Assembly (NCBI GenBank): GCA_019240835.1
Contig: JAFAXQ010000054.1
Location: 1 to 44,094 of the forward strand
Direction of reading: 5' to 3'
Length of the DNA stretch: 44,094 nt
Source of the DNA: Ktedonobacteraceae bacterium
Lineage (GTDB): Bacteria; Chloroflexota; Ktedonobacteria; Ktedonobacterales; Ktedonobacteraceae
Below the pieces are notes generated by a model that was given only the letters and a program-made list of their open reading frames with translations, did not search any database and was not told where the DNA came from. Numbering within the stretch: position 1 is the first letter of the stretch; every line of letters begins with the position of its first letter. The translations under genes and the position numbers were made by a program. This document shows positions 1-8,053 of this stretch, piece after piece.

Positions 1-148
1 TTTGCCCTGGAGCAATGGCCCTGTCGAAGGAAAAATTAACAAGTTGAAGTCTATTAAGCGCTCGATGTATGGCCGATGTGCATTCCCGCTCTTGCGCCAA
101 AAAGTGTTAAAGGCGGCATGAGCCAGCACCTCAAGTGCGGGAGAACCC
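1..148 (+). mobile_element. 3' end of an ISL3-family insertion sequence
   Basis: The window opens inside an insertion sequence: the transposase C-terminus ends at 121, and after 27 further bases there is a GGGTTCTCCCGC-type end when read inwards from about position 148. ISL3-family ends commonly begin with a GG(G/C)TCTT-like sequence, so 148 is my estimate of the outer boundary. The left end, and therefore the second inverted repeat and target duplication, lie outside the window. The end point is inferred; the transposase identity is much firmer. Confidence 0.55.
2..121 (+). CDS. ISL3-family transposase, C-terminal fragment (cut by window start)
   Basis: Reading from base 2, the frame gives 39 residues and a TGA at 119-121. 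It contains WSNGPVEGKINKLKSIKR followed by MYGR and a final LLRQKVLKAA. This is the hallmark end of the DDE transposases of the ISL3 family (SNGxxEGxNxxIKxxKRxxxG, followed by a LLRxR-like end); the Glu in PVEG is the expected last residue of the DDE triad. The start lies outside the window, so intactness cannot be judged. Its position just upstream of the isolated YcaO gene shows that this flank has been a transposition target. Confidence 0.85.
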   Translation: MPWSNGPVEGKINKLKSIKRSMYGRCAFPLLRQKVLKAA

Positions 149-241
149 ACGGAATTTTGTAATTTACAGTAAGTAGTACACAACGACTAGCTAATTGCGC
201 TCTTTTCAATCGAAGGTGTCAACACGTGTACACGGCCTACT

Positions 242-268
242 GGGGTAGCGGGGAATCCCCGCTACCCC
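242..268. repeat. REP-like perfect palindrome
   Basis: A 13-base arm, GGGGTAGCGGGGA, and its exact reverse complement are separated by one base. The palindrome sits between the IS end and the start of the YcaO gene. It is not followed by a T run on either strand, so it is more like a repetitive extragenic palindrome than an intrinsic terminator. Similar G/C-tipped palindromes occur at 18000-18042, 21663-21687 and 37188-37220, with different sequences. Confidence 0.75.
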
Positions 269-298
269 CCTTGGACTTTATCACCAGAGGTACGACAG

Positions 299-2578
299 AT
301 GAGACAAGAGAAGCAAAAAGAAGAGCGTCTACGCCTTGTCAGCATTGAACTACGAAGTTACCCCGATGGCACAACGCTAGCAATCACTCCTTCCGGTCGT
401 CTCTATCAGATTCACACTGACCCCGCTTCGGTCCATGACCTGCTTGAGAAGTGTGACGGAACAAGGACCATCTCAGAAGTTCTCGCCGATTACAAAGATG
501 CTGCAGCTTTCTCCGAAATCATCACCTTGCTCATGCAGGATGGTTGTTTACGTACTGGTCCTGCTGTTCCCGACGAGCAAGATTGGATTCGTTTTAGCAA
601 TGAGGGAATCGATCCTAGAAAGATTGCTAGAGCGAATCTCGTGTTGCTGGGTGATGACGAGCTGCTCTCAACACTGCTTAGTTTGCATCTCACGGAAAGA
701 TTCGCCTCTGTCGAAATTGCTACGCTTGAAACACTCATAACGATTTGCGCCAAGTATGAGCCCTCAAATCTTGTCATCCTCGTGCTACAAGAGAGTGACA
801 ATCATGATGTGCTCATTCAGATCAACAACTTCTGCGAGATCCATCGTATACGCTGGTCACAGTTGCATATCAGCCAAGGTCGTGGATGGTTAGGACCATC
901 TGTAGTACCCGGCAAAACTGCCAACTATGCCGATTTGCTAGGAAGAAGGCTAACTGCAGCCGAACAAGTAGAAACCTTCCAGGCATCTATCTCGCAGCCG
1001 CTTTATGGAAAGACACATCTTCCTTCTCGGGCAGAAGTTATCTGGATGCTGACATTTTTCCTAGTAGATATTGAACGATGGCTTGTTGATGCGCCGGCTT
1101 CTACCCCCTGTCACGAAATCGAGCTAGATCCTATTACGCTTACATCCACTGCGCACACTCTTCTGCCTCTTCCTGATCGAGTGTTGCAGAACGATGAAAC
1201 GAGATATTGCATAGAAAATTGCGAGCAAGTGCTAGTGGATGAACGGACCGGTCCCATCATTACCCTACAGAGGCTTGAGCACCACCCCTCAATACCTGCA
1301 AAGCTGGTGACAGTTACAGCCCAGGTAGCCGCCATGAAGCGTCTCTATGCTTGGTCAAATGATATTTTTTGTGGCGGTAGCTCGTTTGAGAGCTATGATG
1401 AGGCAAAAAAGGCAGCCATTGGGGAATCAATGGAACGATATTGTGCCAATTGGATTCCAGCAGAACAGTTGAAAAAAAGCTCATATCACAAACTCAAGTC
1501 GGAGGGACAGTACGCTATCGATCCACTAGACCTTGTGTTATACTCACAAAGCCAGTACCAAGCTGAGGGATTTCCTTTTGTGCCTTTTACCCGCGACTTG
1601 GAAGTGTACTGGGTACGAGGATGGTCTTTGACCAGTAACACAGCGGCTTGGATGCCTGCGAGTCTGGTGTATGTGAATTGGTATGCTGGAGCACATAAAG
1701 ATGAACCTGCCACAAACAACCTGTATTACCCTGGAGTTGCAGCAGGCTCGACACTAGATGCAGCTCTCGTCTCAGCAATCGAAGAGATTATAGAGCGAGA
1801 TGCAACCATGATCTGGTGGACCAATCATCACCCCCTACCAGCGCTTAAGCTGCCGCTGCAGCTTATGGCGCTGTGGGAGGGGGCACCCAAAGAGATGGGG
1901 CAGCGGGCATGGATCATTCCCTTGGAGAATGAATTCCGGGTTCCAGTAATGGCCGGTGTGGTCGAAAACCTTGACGAGCAGTTGCTCACTATCGGTTTTG
2001 CAGCACGCCCTGATCCCATAAAGGCTGGATTGAAAGCGTGGACCGAGGCTCTCACTCTGCAAGACGGAAGCAGAGATTTACAACGTCCCAACGGACTTTT
2101 TAAGCAAGCAGCAGTTTGTGCCCAAGTGAATGATTCGGCGATCAAACCTTACCGCGCTGATAGAGCCTACCTTAATGAGTATCAACCAAACTTCCACGAC
2201 GTCACCGACCTCAAATGCCAGCAGCAAGTATTTCTTGACCCCCGTGCGCGAGAGTATATACGCGCATGGGTTGACGTAGAGGAGTCAAAACAGCTTAAAG
2301 ATGTGTATTGGCTGGCGAATCGTTCATTAGAAACCTACCAAAATCTTGTCGAAAGACGAGGCTATGAAATCTTCTATGTTGATGTCACCACGCCAGATAT
2401 ACTCCTATCTGGTATACGTGTCGTTCGCGTAATTATCCCCGGACTAGTAGCAAACTTTCCTGCTGCGTTCCCATTTCTTGGTCGCAGCAAAATCCAGCTA
2501 GCTGCACTAGCATTAGGATGGCGCACTACTCTGCTCGCAGAGGAGGAGCTGAATTATTTTCCACTGCCGCACACATAA
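299..2578 (+). CDS. TOMM-type E1-like/YcaO fusion cyclodehydratase
   Basis: This 759-residue protein has the layout of azol(in)e-forming cyclodehydratases that bind a peptide leader and cyclise Cys/Ser/Thr side chains using ATP. Residues 1-90 resemble a PqqD/RRE-like leader-binding fold (a TITPSGRLYQI-type strand, then an LLxxCDGTRTISEV-type helix). Residues about 100-330 are the ThiF/E1-like part. In relatives the segment at 199-217 (GPSVVPG onward) carries paired zinc cysteines; here it reads TANYADLL, so those cysteines are missing. Residues about 350-759 are YcaO, with ATP-binding signatures GESMERY at 375, SAIEEIIERD at 492 and EALTLQ at 583, and a proline-containing C-terminus (FPLPHT). 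AGAGG lies 8-9 bases before the ATG. No dehydrogenase, protease, transporter or precursor peptide is nearby; the next gene is convergent, 7 bases away. The substrate is unknown, and a non-RiPP YcaO role remains possible. Confidence 0.85.
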   Translation: MRQEKQKEERLRLVSIELRSYPDGTTLAITPSGRLYQIHTDPASVHDLLEKCDGTRTISEVLADYKDAAAFSEIITLLMQDGCLRTGPAVPDEQDWIRFSNEGIDPRKIARANLVLLGDDELLSTLLSLHLTERFASVEIATLETLITICAKYEPSNLVILVLQESDNHDVLIQINNFCEIHRIRWSQLHISQGRGWLGPSVVPGKTANYADLLGRRLTAAEQVETFQASISQPLYGKTHLPSRAEVIWMLTFFLVDIERWLVDAPASTPCHEIELDPITLTSTAHTLLPLPDRVLQNDETRYCIENCEQVLVDERTGPIITLQRLEHHPSIPAKLVTVTAQVAAMKRLYAWSNDIFCGGSSFESYDEAKKAAIGESMERYCANWIPAEQLKKSSYHKLKSEGQYAIDPLDLVLYSQSQYQAEGFPFVPFTRDLEVYWVRGWSLTSNTAAWMPASLVYVNWYAGAHKDEPATNNLYYPGVAAGSTLDAALVSAIEEIIERDATMIWWTNHHPLPALKLPLQLMALWEGAPKEMGQRAWIIPLENEFRVPVMAGVVENLDEQLLTIGFAARPDPIKAGLKAWTEALTLQDGSRDLQRPNGLFKQAAVCAQVNDSAIKPYRADRAYLNEYQPNFHDVTDLKCQQQVFLDPRAREYIRAWVDVEESKQLKDVYWLANRSLETYQNLVERRGYEIFYVDVTTPDILLSGIRVVRVIIPGLVANFPAAFPFLGRSKIQLAALALGWRTTLLAEEELNYFPLPHT

Positions 2579-2585
2579 ACACTAA

Positions 2586-3257
2586 TTAGCTGTTCGTAGT
2601 TATATCAACAACGTCTCCTGGCTTACTCATCGGTTGGAATGTGATGCCCAGTGTGGAGAAGTGTTTGCCATAATTCTCGTAGCGTTGTTTTAGGAAAAAA
2701 TCTTTGGCATAGCCGTCATGTACAGGAATGACCATTTGGGGAGCCATCATCTCAGCAAATTGAGCGACAGCTAATTCCGTGTTCCAGGGAGCCATGACTG
2801 GCAAAGCCAAAACTTTTATGCCCTTCAGACTGGACAGATGAGAAGCAAAGGAATCACCAGGGTTTAAGAGAGTATCATTTATGATATACGCCGTATTTTG
2901 TGGCAGGGTAGAAGAGAGTATTTTCTCGTGTTGGGCGGCAAGAGCACGGATAGTAAAGTTTTTGGTCTGGTAGTTTCCCTCTTCAAGCACTCTCGCTTCA
3001 ATATTTTCCTTCTCAAGGGTTTTTTTTCCTTCAGCATTCGTCACGACAGATGCTCCACTGTGGGCCACAATGTTTTTGAGAGCAGAAATATCCACGTGGT
3101 CAGGATGCTGATGGGTAATAATGATTGTCGTTACATCTCTGAATACTTCTGGATGAACTTTCCCTTCGATAAAAGAAAAGACACCGGGATCAAAAAGAAT
3201 TTTATCTTCACCTTCTTCTACGAGAAGACAAGAATGGATATATTTGTAAATACGCAT
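2586..3257 (-). CDS. Metallo-beta-lactamase-fold hydrolase (UlaG-like)
   Basis: The 223-residue product starts with MRIYKYIHSCLLVEEG, typical of small stand-alone UlaG/YcbL-like metallohydrolases. The metal motif is HQHPDH at residues 49-54. A GDS motif supplies the bridging Asp and PVHDGY near the C-terminus supplies a further His. The open frame extends 20 codons upstream to a GTG at 3317, but AGAGG is correctly spaced before the ATG at 3257 and homologous proteins begin there, so I use 3257. It has no signal peptide and is presumably cytoplasmic. The physiological substrate cannot be read from the sequence. It is convergent with the YcaO gene and lies downstream of the hydrolase and phosphoribosyltransferase genes on the same strand. 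Confidence 0.85.
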   Translation of the reverse strand: MRIYKYIHSCLLVEEGEDKILFDPGVFSFIEGKVHPEVFRDVTTIIITHQHPDHVDISALKNIVAHSGASVVTNAEGKKTLEKENIEARVLEEGNYQTKNFTIRALAAQHEKILSSTLPQNTAYIINDTLLNPGDSFASHLSSLKGIKVLALPVMAPWNTELAVAQFAEMMAPQMVIPVHDGYAKDFFLKQRYENYGKHFSTLGITFQPMSKPGDVVDITTNS

Positions 3258-3387
3258 CTCTTTTAAACCTCTGCTCTCTGTAAGGATGTTCCCATTACTG
3301 CTTAATACGATAAACACACAAAAAAGGAGTCTTCTACCGTTGCGCCAATTGCGCTACTTAAAGAAGGAGACAAGCAGGTCAACGCTT

Positions 3388-4074
3388 CTACCCTGCCAGG
3401 TACCGTTTGAACCACTCACCTGCCAACCGCGCAACCTTCTCCAAGGCACCAGGCTCTTCAAAAAGATGCGTCGCCCCAGGGACAACCTCAATCTGCTTTT
3501 CACTCCTCAACAGCGAGAGTGCCATACGGTTCAATTCAAGAACCTGTGTATCCTTCGAGCCAACTACCAGCAGTGTCGGTGCCTGCACTTGTGTAAGAGA
3601 TGAACCAGCAAGATCGGGACGCCCACCCCGTGAGACTACTGCTCCCACGGCCAAGGGGCGTTCAGCGGCTGCAACCAGGGCAGCGGCCGCACCTGTGCTG
3701 GCACCGAAGTAACCAATCTTGAGGTTCGCTGTAGTAGACTGCGTTGTAAGCCAGTTCGTCGCATCCACGACCCGCTTACTGAGCAGATTGATATCAAAGC
3801 GTAAGTGGGCCGTCTGCTGATCTTGTTCCTCTTCGTCTACTGTCAGCAGGTCGATCAGCAGCGTCGCAAACCCAGTCTCCTGCAATACACGGGCAACGAA
3901 TTGATTGCGCGGACTATAGCGACTGCTACCGCTACCGTGCGCAAACAGTACAACACCGCCAGCGTTTTCAGGAACACTCAAATTGCCTTCAAGTGTCCCA
4001 CTCTCCATCATAACTTGCACTTGATACATCTTACTATTTGATGGTGAACTTCTATCCATCACATACTGCGGCAC
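3388..4074 (-). CDS. Alpha/beta hydrolase (dienelactone hydrolase family)
   Basis: The 228 residues show an alpha/beta-hydrolase core: an LFAHGSGSSR oxyanion-loop motif after the first strand, the nucleophile elbow GASTG with Ser126, an acid in GSKDTQ and a late GATHLFEEPG that supplies the catalytic His. The start is GTG with GAGGAG about 10 bases upstream; other in-frame starts lie a few codons later. It follows the phosphoribosyltransferase by 48 bases on the same strand. In many bacteria these two activities are fused in one polypeptide or adjacent, which supports a shared role. The substrate is not known; dienelactone hydrolase is a family name only. Confidence 0.85.
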   Translation of the reverse strand: MPQYVMDRSSPSNSKMYQVQVMMESGTLEGNLSVPENAGGVVLFAHGSGSSRYSPRNQFVARVLQETGFATLLIDLLTVDEEEQDQQTAHLRFDINLLSKRVVDATNWLTTQSTTANLKIGYFGASTGAAAALVAAAERPLAVGAVVSRGGRPDLAGSSLTQVQAPTLLVVGSKDTQVLELNRMALSLLRSEKQIEVVPGATHLFEEPGALEKVARLAGEWFKRYLAG

Positions 4075-4122
4075 AGCTGCCGCTCCTCCTCTCCGCGTTT
4101 CATTTCACGCATTGTTGCTTAT

Positions 4123-4794
4123 TCACTGCGTAGGTGAGGTAGCCGCTTGCTCATGTGCAGCTTGTTCAAGCAAGTCATGTACTTCGTCGTCGGTTGTCTG
4201 TGAGAAGTCCTCGTACCAGTAGCCCACTCCATAGAAAGGCTCTGGCGTTAGCAAACATACGATTTGGTCTACCTCTGCTCCAAGCTGCTGGCAGACCTGG
4301 GGTGCTGCTACAGGAACAGCAACCACAATACGAGCGGGATGCAGCTCGCGCAATGCTACGACAGCCGCGAGCATCGTTGCGCCAGTGGCCAAGCCATCGT
4401 CTACAAGCATGGCTGTACGCCCATGCATACCAGGTGCAGGACGACCACCGCGATAGAGCCACTCGCGTCGTTCCAACTCGTGCCGTTCCTTCTTCGCCAC
4501 CTCATCAACCACGTCGCTGGGAATAAGGAGAGACTGCACAACCTCATCGTTGAGCACACACACCCCCCTCGTCGCGATAGCACCCATCGCCAATTCTTCA
4601 TGGCCTGGCACACCAAGCTTACGCACAAGAAAGACATCGAGCGGAGCACGGAGTCTTTTCGCCACTTCAAAGGCCACAATCACACCACCACGTGGTAATC
4701 CCAGTACTAGTACATCTTGGCGAGCAGTATACTCCGTAAACTTAGTTGCAAGTAGCTGCCCCGCCTCGCTTCGATCTCGAAAATGTGTTAGCAT
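4123..4794 (-). CDS. Type I phosphoribosyltransferase-family protein
   Basis: The 223-residue protein carries the PRPP-binding loop [12 protein letters not shown] with the paired acids D132-D133, and an early [18 protein letters not shown] segment characteristic of the PRTase group often annotated as predicted phosphoribosyltransferases. AAGAGG lies about 7 bases before the ATG. It heads a probable two- or three-gene operon with the alpha/beta hydrolase and perhaps the metallohydrolase. The nucleobase or other acceptor is unknown. Members of this group are often found in stress-related clusters, but nothing here shows regulation directly. Confidence 0.85.
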   Translation of the reverse strand: MLTHFRDRSEAGQLLATKFTEYTARQDVLVLGLPRGGVIVAFEVAKRLRAPLDVFLVRKLGVPGHEELAMGAIATRGVCVLNDEVVQSLLIPSDVVDEVAKKERHELERREWLYRGGRPAPGMHGRTAMLVDDGLATGATMLAAVVALRELHPARIVVAVPVAAPQVCQQLGAEVDQIVCLLTPEPFYGVGYWYEDFSQTTDDEVHDLLEQAAHEQAATSPTQ

Positions 4795-5191
4795 CTTTTA
4801 CCTCTTATCTTCGACATCTATTTCGATCTCGAACTTCACCACGCTTTTTTGCGTTCTTGTATAATGTGTATACGTATTGCCAGGCCAATTGGCTTTAAGC
4901 AAGGCTAGTACGTTTGGCACTCATCTTACGATACTAAGCGCAATCGCGGCGGCACTTGACATATAGATGGCTGTCCCACGAGAATAGCACAAACCCCAAC
5001 AGTTTTTCTTTGATAGCATTCTCCCTGTATGTGTTGCCTGCACGTTATCTTCTTATTATGGTTGTGTTCTCGGCATTCGTCAAAAGACAGCAACTCACGA
5101 GTAGAAGCTTGACAAGTATCCCTTAATATTGTACAGTTATTTGCAAGTAGGACTGTTTTTCAATTGAGCATAATTTAGAAGGGGAGGGTGA
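4795..5191. other. Divergent intergenic region upstream of the thiamine-type importer
   Basis: This 397-base spacer separates the divergent phosphoribosyltransferase and ThiZ genes. No coding frame of interest was seen. It holds the promoter candidate at 5109-5137 and a weaker TTGACA at 4956-4961 (GAGAAT after 18 bases). The CTGAGA and ACCTGA core boxes of a TPP riboswitch were looked for and not found, although the downstream genes look like a thiamine-precursor importer. Confidence 0.6.
5109..5137 (+). promoter_or_regulatory. Candidate sigma-70-type promoter of the importer operon
   Basis: A perfect TTGACA (5109-5114) is followed after 17 bases by TACAGT (5132-5137). Transcription would start near 5144, about 48 bases before the GTG start of the ATPase gene, whose Shine-Dalgarno is GGGGAGGG. 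Judged by consensus match only. Confidence 0.45.
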
Positions 5192-6004
5192 GTGACATCG
5201 GTTTTGGAAGTACAGCACGTAACGATGTGCTACGAGACAGGCCACAGTCATCCGCTCGTCGCCTTAGAGAACATTACCCTGCACATCAACCAAGGTGAGT
5301 TTGTTGGCCTAGTCGGGCCAAGTGGCTGCGGCAAGAGTACACTACTGGCTGTGATTGCGGGCCTAGAGACTCCGACAGCGGGAACAGTAGCTTTGCATGG
5401 TGACAAGTCGGCCAAACGACTCGGACGCGTGGCCTACATGCTCCAACGTGATGTACTACTTCCTTGGCGTACGGCTCTGGACAATGCTATCACGGGCTTG
5501 CAGGTGCAGGGAGTAGGGCGAGGCGTAGCGCGGGGACGGGCGAGGCAGCTCTTCGTAGAGTTTGGCCTCACTGGTTTCGAGCGAGCCTACCCTGCCCTAC
5601 TCTCTGGCGGGATGCGCCAGCGGGTCGCCTTTGCTCGTACCGTGCTAGTCGGCAGCGACTTGCTTTTACTGGATGAGCCATTTGGGGCACTGGATGCTAT
5701 TACCCGTGCAAGCTTGCAACAGTGGTTAGCGGCCATCTGGGGCAAGCTGGATGCCACCTGCCTGTTTGTGACCCATGATGTAGATGAGGCACTGCTGCTG
5801 GCTGATCGCGTCTATGTGATGAGCAAGCGACCGGGGCGAATGTGCCTGGAGCGGCGTATACCGCTTGAACGTTCACAGCGAGAAGGGATGTTTGCCCGTC
5901 CAGAGATTGCAAAGCTCAAAGCAGAGTTGCGTGCTGCCCTTTTTGATGAGTTAGAGACACCAATCCCATCCGTTGTTGACTCAGAGCAAGGAGGAAAGCA
6001 GTAA
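5192..6004 (+). CDS. thiZ: ABC transporter ATPase, HMP/thiamine-precursor type
   Basis: The 270-residue protein is a complete ABC ATPase: Walker A GPSGCGKST at residues 42-50, a Q-loop (LQRDVLLPW), signature LSGGMRQRVAFART, Walker B LLLLDEPFGALDA and the H-loop THDVDEA. The Q-loop/LPW and MRQRVAFAR combination is typical of the NitT/TauT/ThiZ group, which powers uptake of nitrate, sulfonates or thiamine pyrimidines. The GTG start is set by GGGGAGGG just upstream. Its TAA overlaps the ATG of the permease gene by one base (TAATG). The pyrimidine assignment comes from the solute-binding partner at 6888, not from the ATPase itself. Confidence 0.85.
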   Translation: MTSVLEVQHVTMCYETGHSHPLVALENITLHINQGEFVGLVGPSGCGKSTLLAVIAGLETPTAGTVALHGDKSAKRLGRVAYMLQRDVLLPWRTALDNAITGLQVQGVGRGVARGRARQLFVEFGLTGFERAYPALLSGGMRQRVAFARTVLVGSDLLLLDEPFGALDAITRASLQQWLAAIWGKLDATCLFVTHDVDEALLLADRVYVMSKRPGRMCLERRIPLERSQREGMFARPEIAKLKAELRAALFDELETPIPSVVDSEQGGKQ

Positions 6005-6891
6005 TGTTCCAGTTGAACCAAGAGCAGGAGCATAAGTCTTTGCTGCCACCTCAAGATGTGCAGCAGAAGCATAGCACTGCCGCGTATTTACAGTCCAAGC
6101 AGTGGGCTGAGTGGCTACTGTCCCAACGGCGCTTATTCCTCACTCTCCTACCTGCCCTTGTCTGTTTCTTCCTCTTGCTACTGCTCTGGCAGTGGTATAC
6201 CATGCAGCCGGGAGTGGACACGCATTTGTTCCCCCCTCCACTCTTCGTCTGGACGCAACTGGTTCTACATAGGGATCTTCTGTGGTCGCATATGCTCGTG
6301 ACGTTGTATGAGACAGCCGTCGGATTCGCTGTAGCACTAGTGGCTGGTATGCTCTTCGCCACGCTCATGGATTTCTCGTCTTGGCTAAGGCGCGGGCTTT
6401 ATCCCCTGTTGGTGATGTCTCAAACGATCCCTTTTGTTGCCATCGCACCTCTGCTGCTACTCTGGTTCGGCTTTGGCCTGATCTCAAAGATCATCCTTAT
6501 CACTTTGGTGTGCTTTTTCCCGATCACCGTGGCACTGGCCGATGGGCTAGGCGCTACTGACCCAGAGGCACTCAAGCTCTATCGGACCTTTGGTGCAGGT
6601 CCGGTACGCATCTTTTGGTCGCTACGGTTGCCTGGGGCAGTGCCTACTCTCTTCTCTGGCATCCGCATTGCCGTGAGCTATAGTATCCTGAGCGCAATCT
6701 TCAGTGAATATATTGGTGCAACTGCAGGTCTAGGCTTCTATATAGAAGTCAATCAAAGCGCATATTCCACTGTTGGTGTCATGGCAACGACCATTGTTAT
6801 CGCATTACTGACCGCAAGTCTGTTCGTCCTTACTGGTCTGGTCGAGCGCCTCGTGATTCCCTGGTACTACCTTCATCGACGTTCGACATGA
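6004..6891 (+). CDS. thiX: ABC transporter permease, HMP/thiamine-precursor type
   Basis: The 295-residue membrane protein has about six hydrophobic segments, the first at roughly residues 45-65. The cytoplasmic EAA loop needed to contact the ATPase is visible as TFGAGPVRIFWSLRLPGA followed by PTLFSGIRIA. It belongs to the BPD_transp_1 family in the NitT/TauT/ThiX branch. The first 40 residues are polar and Gln/Lys rich. It is coupled to both neighbours: a 1-base overlap with the ATPase gene and a 4-base ATGA overlap with the binding-protein gene, so the three subunits are almost certainly co-translated. Confidence 0.88.
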   Translation: MFQLNQEQEHKSLLPPQDVQQKHSTAAYLQSKQWAEWLLSQRRLFLTLLPALVCFFLLLLLWQWYTMQPGVDTHLFPPPLFVWTQLVLHRDLLWSHMLVTLYETAVGFAVALVAGMLFATLMDFSSWLRRGLYPLLVMSQTIPFVAIAPLLLLWFGFGLISKIILITLVCFFPITVALADGLGATDPEALKLYRTFGAGPVRIFWSLRLPGAVPTLFSGIRIAVSYSILSAIFSEYIGATAGLGFYIEVNQSAYSTVGVMATTIVIALLTASLFVLTGLVERLVIPWYYLHRRST

Positions 6892-8000
6892 CAAGAAAAA
6901 TAGCAAGAAAGGATTCACTGCTGATGAGTATGCTCTCTACATTTCGACAAAAAGCTTATTCAAAGGGTAATGTCGCGCCCCTCTTCCTTCTCACTCTCGT
7001 TTTTTTTCTCGTAAGCTGCGGTGCAACTTCCAATACAGGTACACCTCCATCAACGAGTACGACACCTACCGAGGTGAAGGTCGTGTTGGATTATCTGCCT
7101 AATGCTAATGACACCGGTATTTTTGTGGCACAGTCGAAAGGGTGGTACAAGCAACAGGGCATTAACTTGACCATTCTGCCCTACTCGAATAACGTTTTTC
7201 CCGACCAACTGGTCAGTAGCGGCAAGGCGGATTTTGGTGTAAGTTTTGCCGAATCGCTTGCTCAAGACCGTGCTCTAGGGCAACCACTGATTTCGGTGGC
7301 GGCAATCTTCCAGCACGACACTACTGGCGTGGTCACACTCAAATCATCTGGACTAGATAGCATCGCCAAACTGGCTGGCAAAACCTATGCTGGCAATGGA
7401 ACCGCCTACGAACCGGGCCTCATTTCTCAGATTCTAAGCTGTCGTGGGGCCACGAATGGCAAATTCCAGAACATTACAACAAGGACCGACCCAGTGTCTG
7501 CCCTGCAGAGTAAGAAGTTTGATTTTGCTATCATGGAGCAAGGCTTCGGCGTGATACAAGCCAAGTTTAGGGGCATTGAGCTGAATATCTTCCCATTTAT
7601 TGATTACTGTGTGCCAGACGTGTACGAGGAGATCATCATCAGCAATGAGCCGTTCCTGAAAGCCCATCCTGATGTGGCACATCGTTTTATGGCAGCCACA
7701 GCTCAGAGCTATACTTATGCAGCTCAGCATGCACAGGAAGCGGCAAATATCTTGTTCGCCGCTGCTCCTCAGGGATTTTTTACCAGTCAGCAGGAGGCCC
7801 AGGCCAGTCAGGCATTTCAGAGTGCCCAATATATCAATGATGGCAAATGTTGGGGGCAGCAGACGTTACAGAGGGCGACGGACTACCCACGCTTCATGTT
7901 TACCCATCAAGGCATTGTAGATGCAAATCATGAGCCTATTACGAAGGAACCTGACTATGCTGCCTCCTTTACCAATGACTTCTTGCCCAGTTGTACATAA
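6888..8000 (+). CDS. thiY: NMT1/THI5-like substrate-binding lipoprotein (ThiY-type)
   Basis: The 370-residue protein has a lipoprotein signal (hydrophobic FLLTLVFFLVS then Cys44 in LVSC) and a Thr/Ser/Pro-rich linker before the mature domain. The mature start VVLDYLPNANDTGIFVAQSK matches the (L)D(W/Y)xPNxNHxG signature of the NMT1/THI5 family. These proteins bind the thiamine pyrimidine precursors HMP or formyl-aminopyrimidine. The usual His of PNTNHTG is Asp here. Later come an AxxFGVSFAE-like loop and four cysteines, at the CRG, DYC, GKC and C-terminal SCT positions, which could form disulfides outside the cell. The long N-terminus could begin at an internal Met about 13 codons in, but the ATGA overlap favours 6888. 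The ligand is inferred from the family. Confidence 0.82.
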   Translation: MTRKIARKDSLLMSMLSTFRQKAYSKGNVAPLFLLTLVFFLVSCGATSNTGTPPSTSTTPTEVKVVLDYLPNANDTGIFVAQSKGWYKQQGINLTILPYSNNVFPDQLVSSGKADFGVSFAESLAQDRALGQPLISVAAIFQHDTTGVVTLKSSGLDSIAKLAGKTYAGNGTAYEPGLISQILSCRGATNGKFQNITTRTDPVSALQSKKFDFAIMEQGFGVIQAKFRGIELNIFPFIDYCVPDVYEEIIISNEPFLKAHPDVAHRFMAATAQSYTYAAQHAQEAANILFAAAPQGFFTSQQEAQASQAFQSAQYINDGKCWGQQTLQRATDYPRFMFTHQGIVDANHEPITKEPDYAASFTNDFLPSCT

Positions 8001-8011
8001 AAGGGGGGTAT

Positions 8012-8040
8012 CCGTATCGCTCTCAAAGAGAGGGATACGG
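8012..8040. terminator. Hairpin between convergent genes
   Basis: CCGTATCGCTCTC and GAGAGGGATACGG form a 13-base stem with one mismatch and an AAA loop, placed between the stops of thiY (+) and fadN (-). On the minus strand the stem is followed by ACCCCCCTTTT, a partly U-rich tail, so it would work best for fadN; it may act on both transcripts. It could also be a member of the REP-like palindrome set. Confidence 0.6.
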
Positions 8041-8053
8041 GCAAGGCTATGTT

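Noticed and set aside
122-298. RiPP precursor peptide in front of the YcaO gene
   Set aside because: No small frame with a ribosome site and Cys/Ser/Thr-rich core was found between the IS end and the YcaO start.
4795-5191. TPP riboswitch upstream of the thiamine-type importer
   Set aside because: The CTGAGA and ACCTGA conserved boxes are absent; only promoter-like elements were found.
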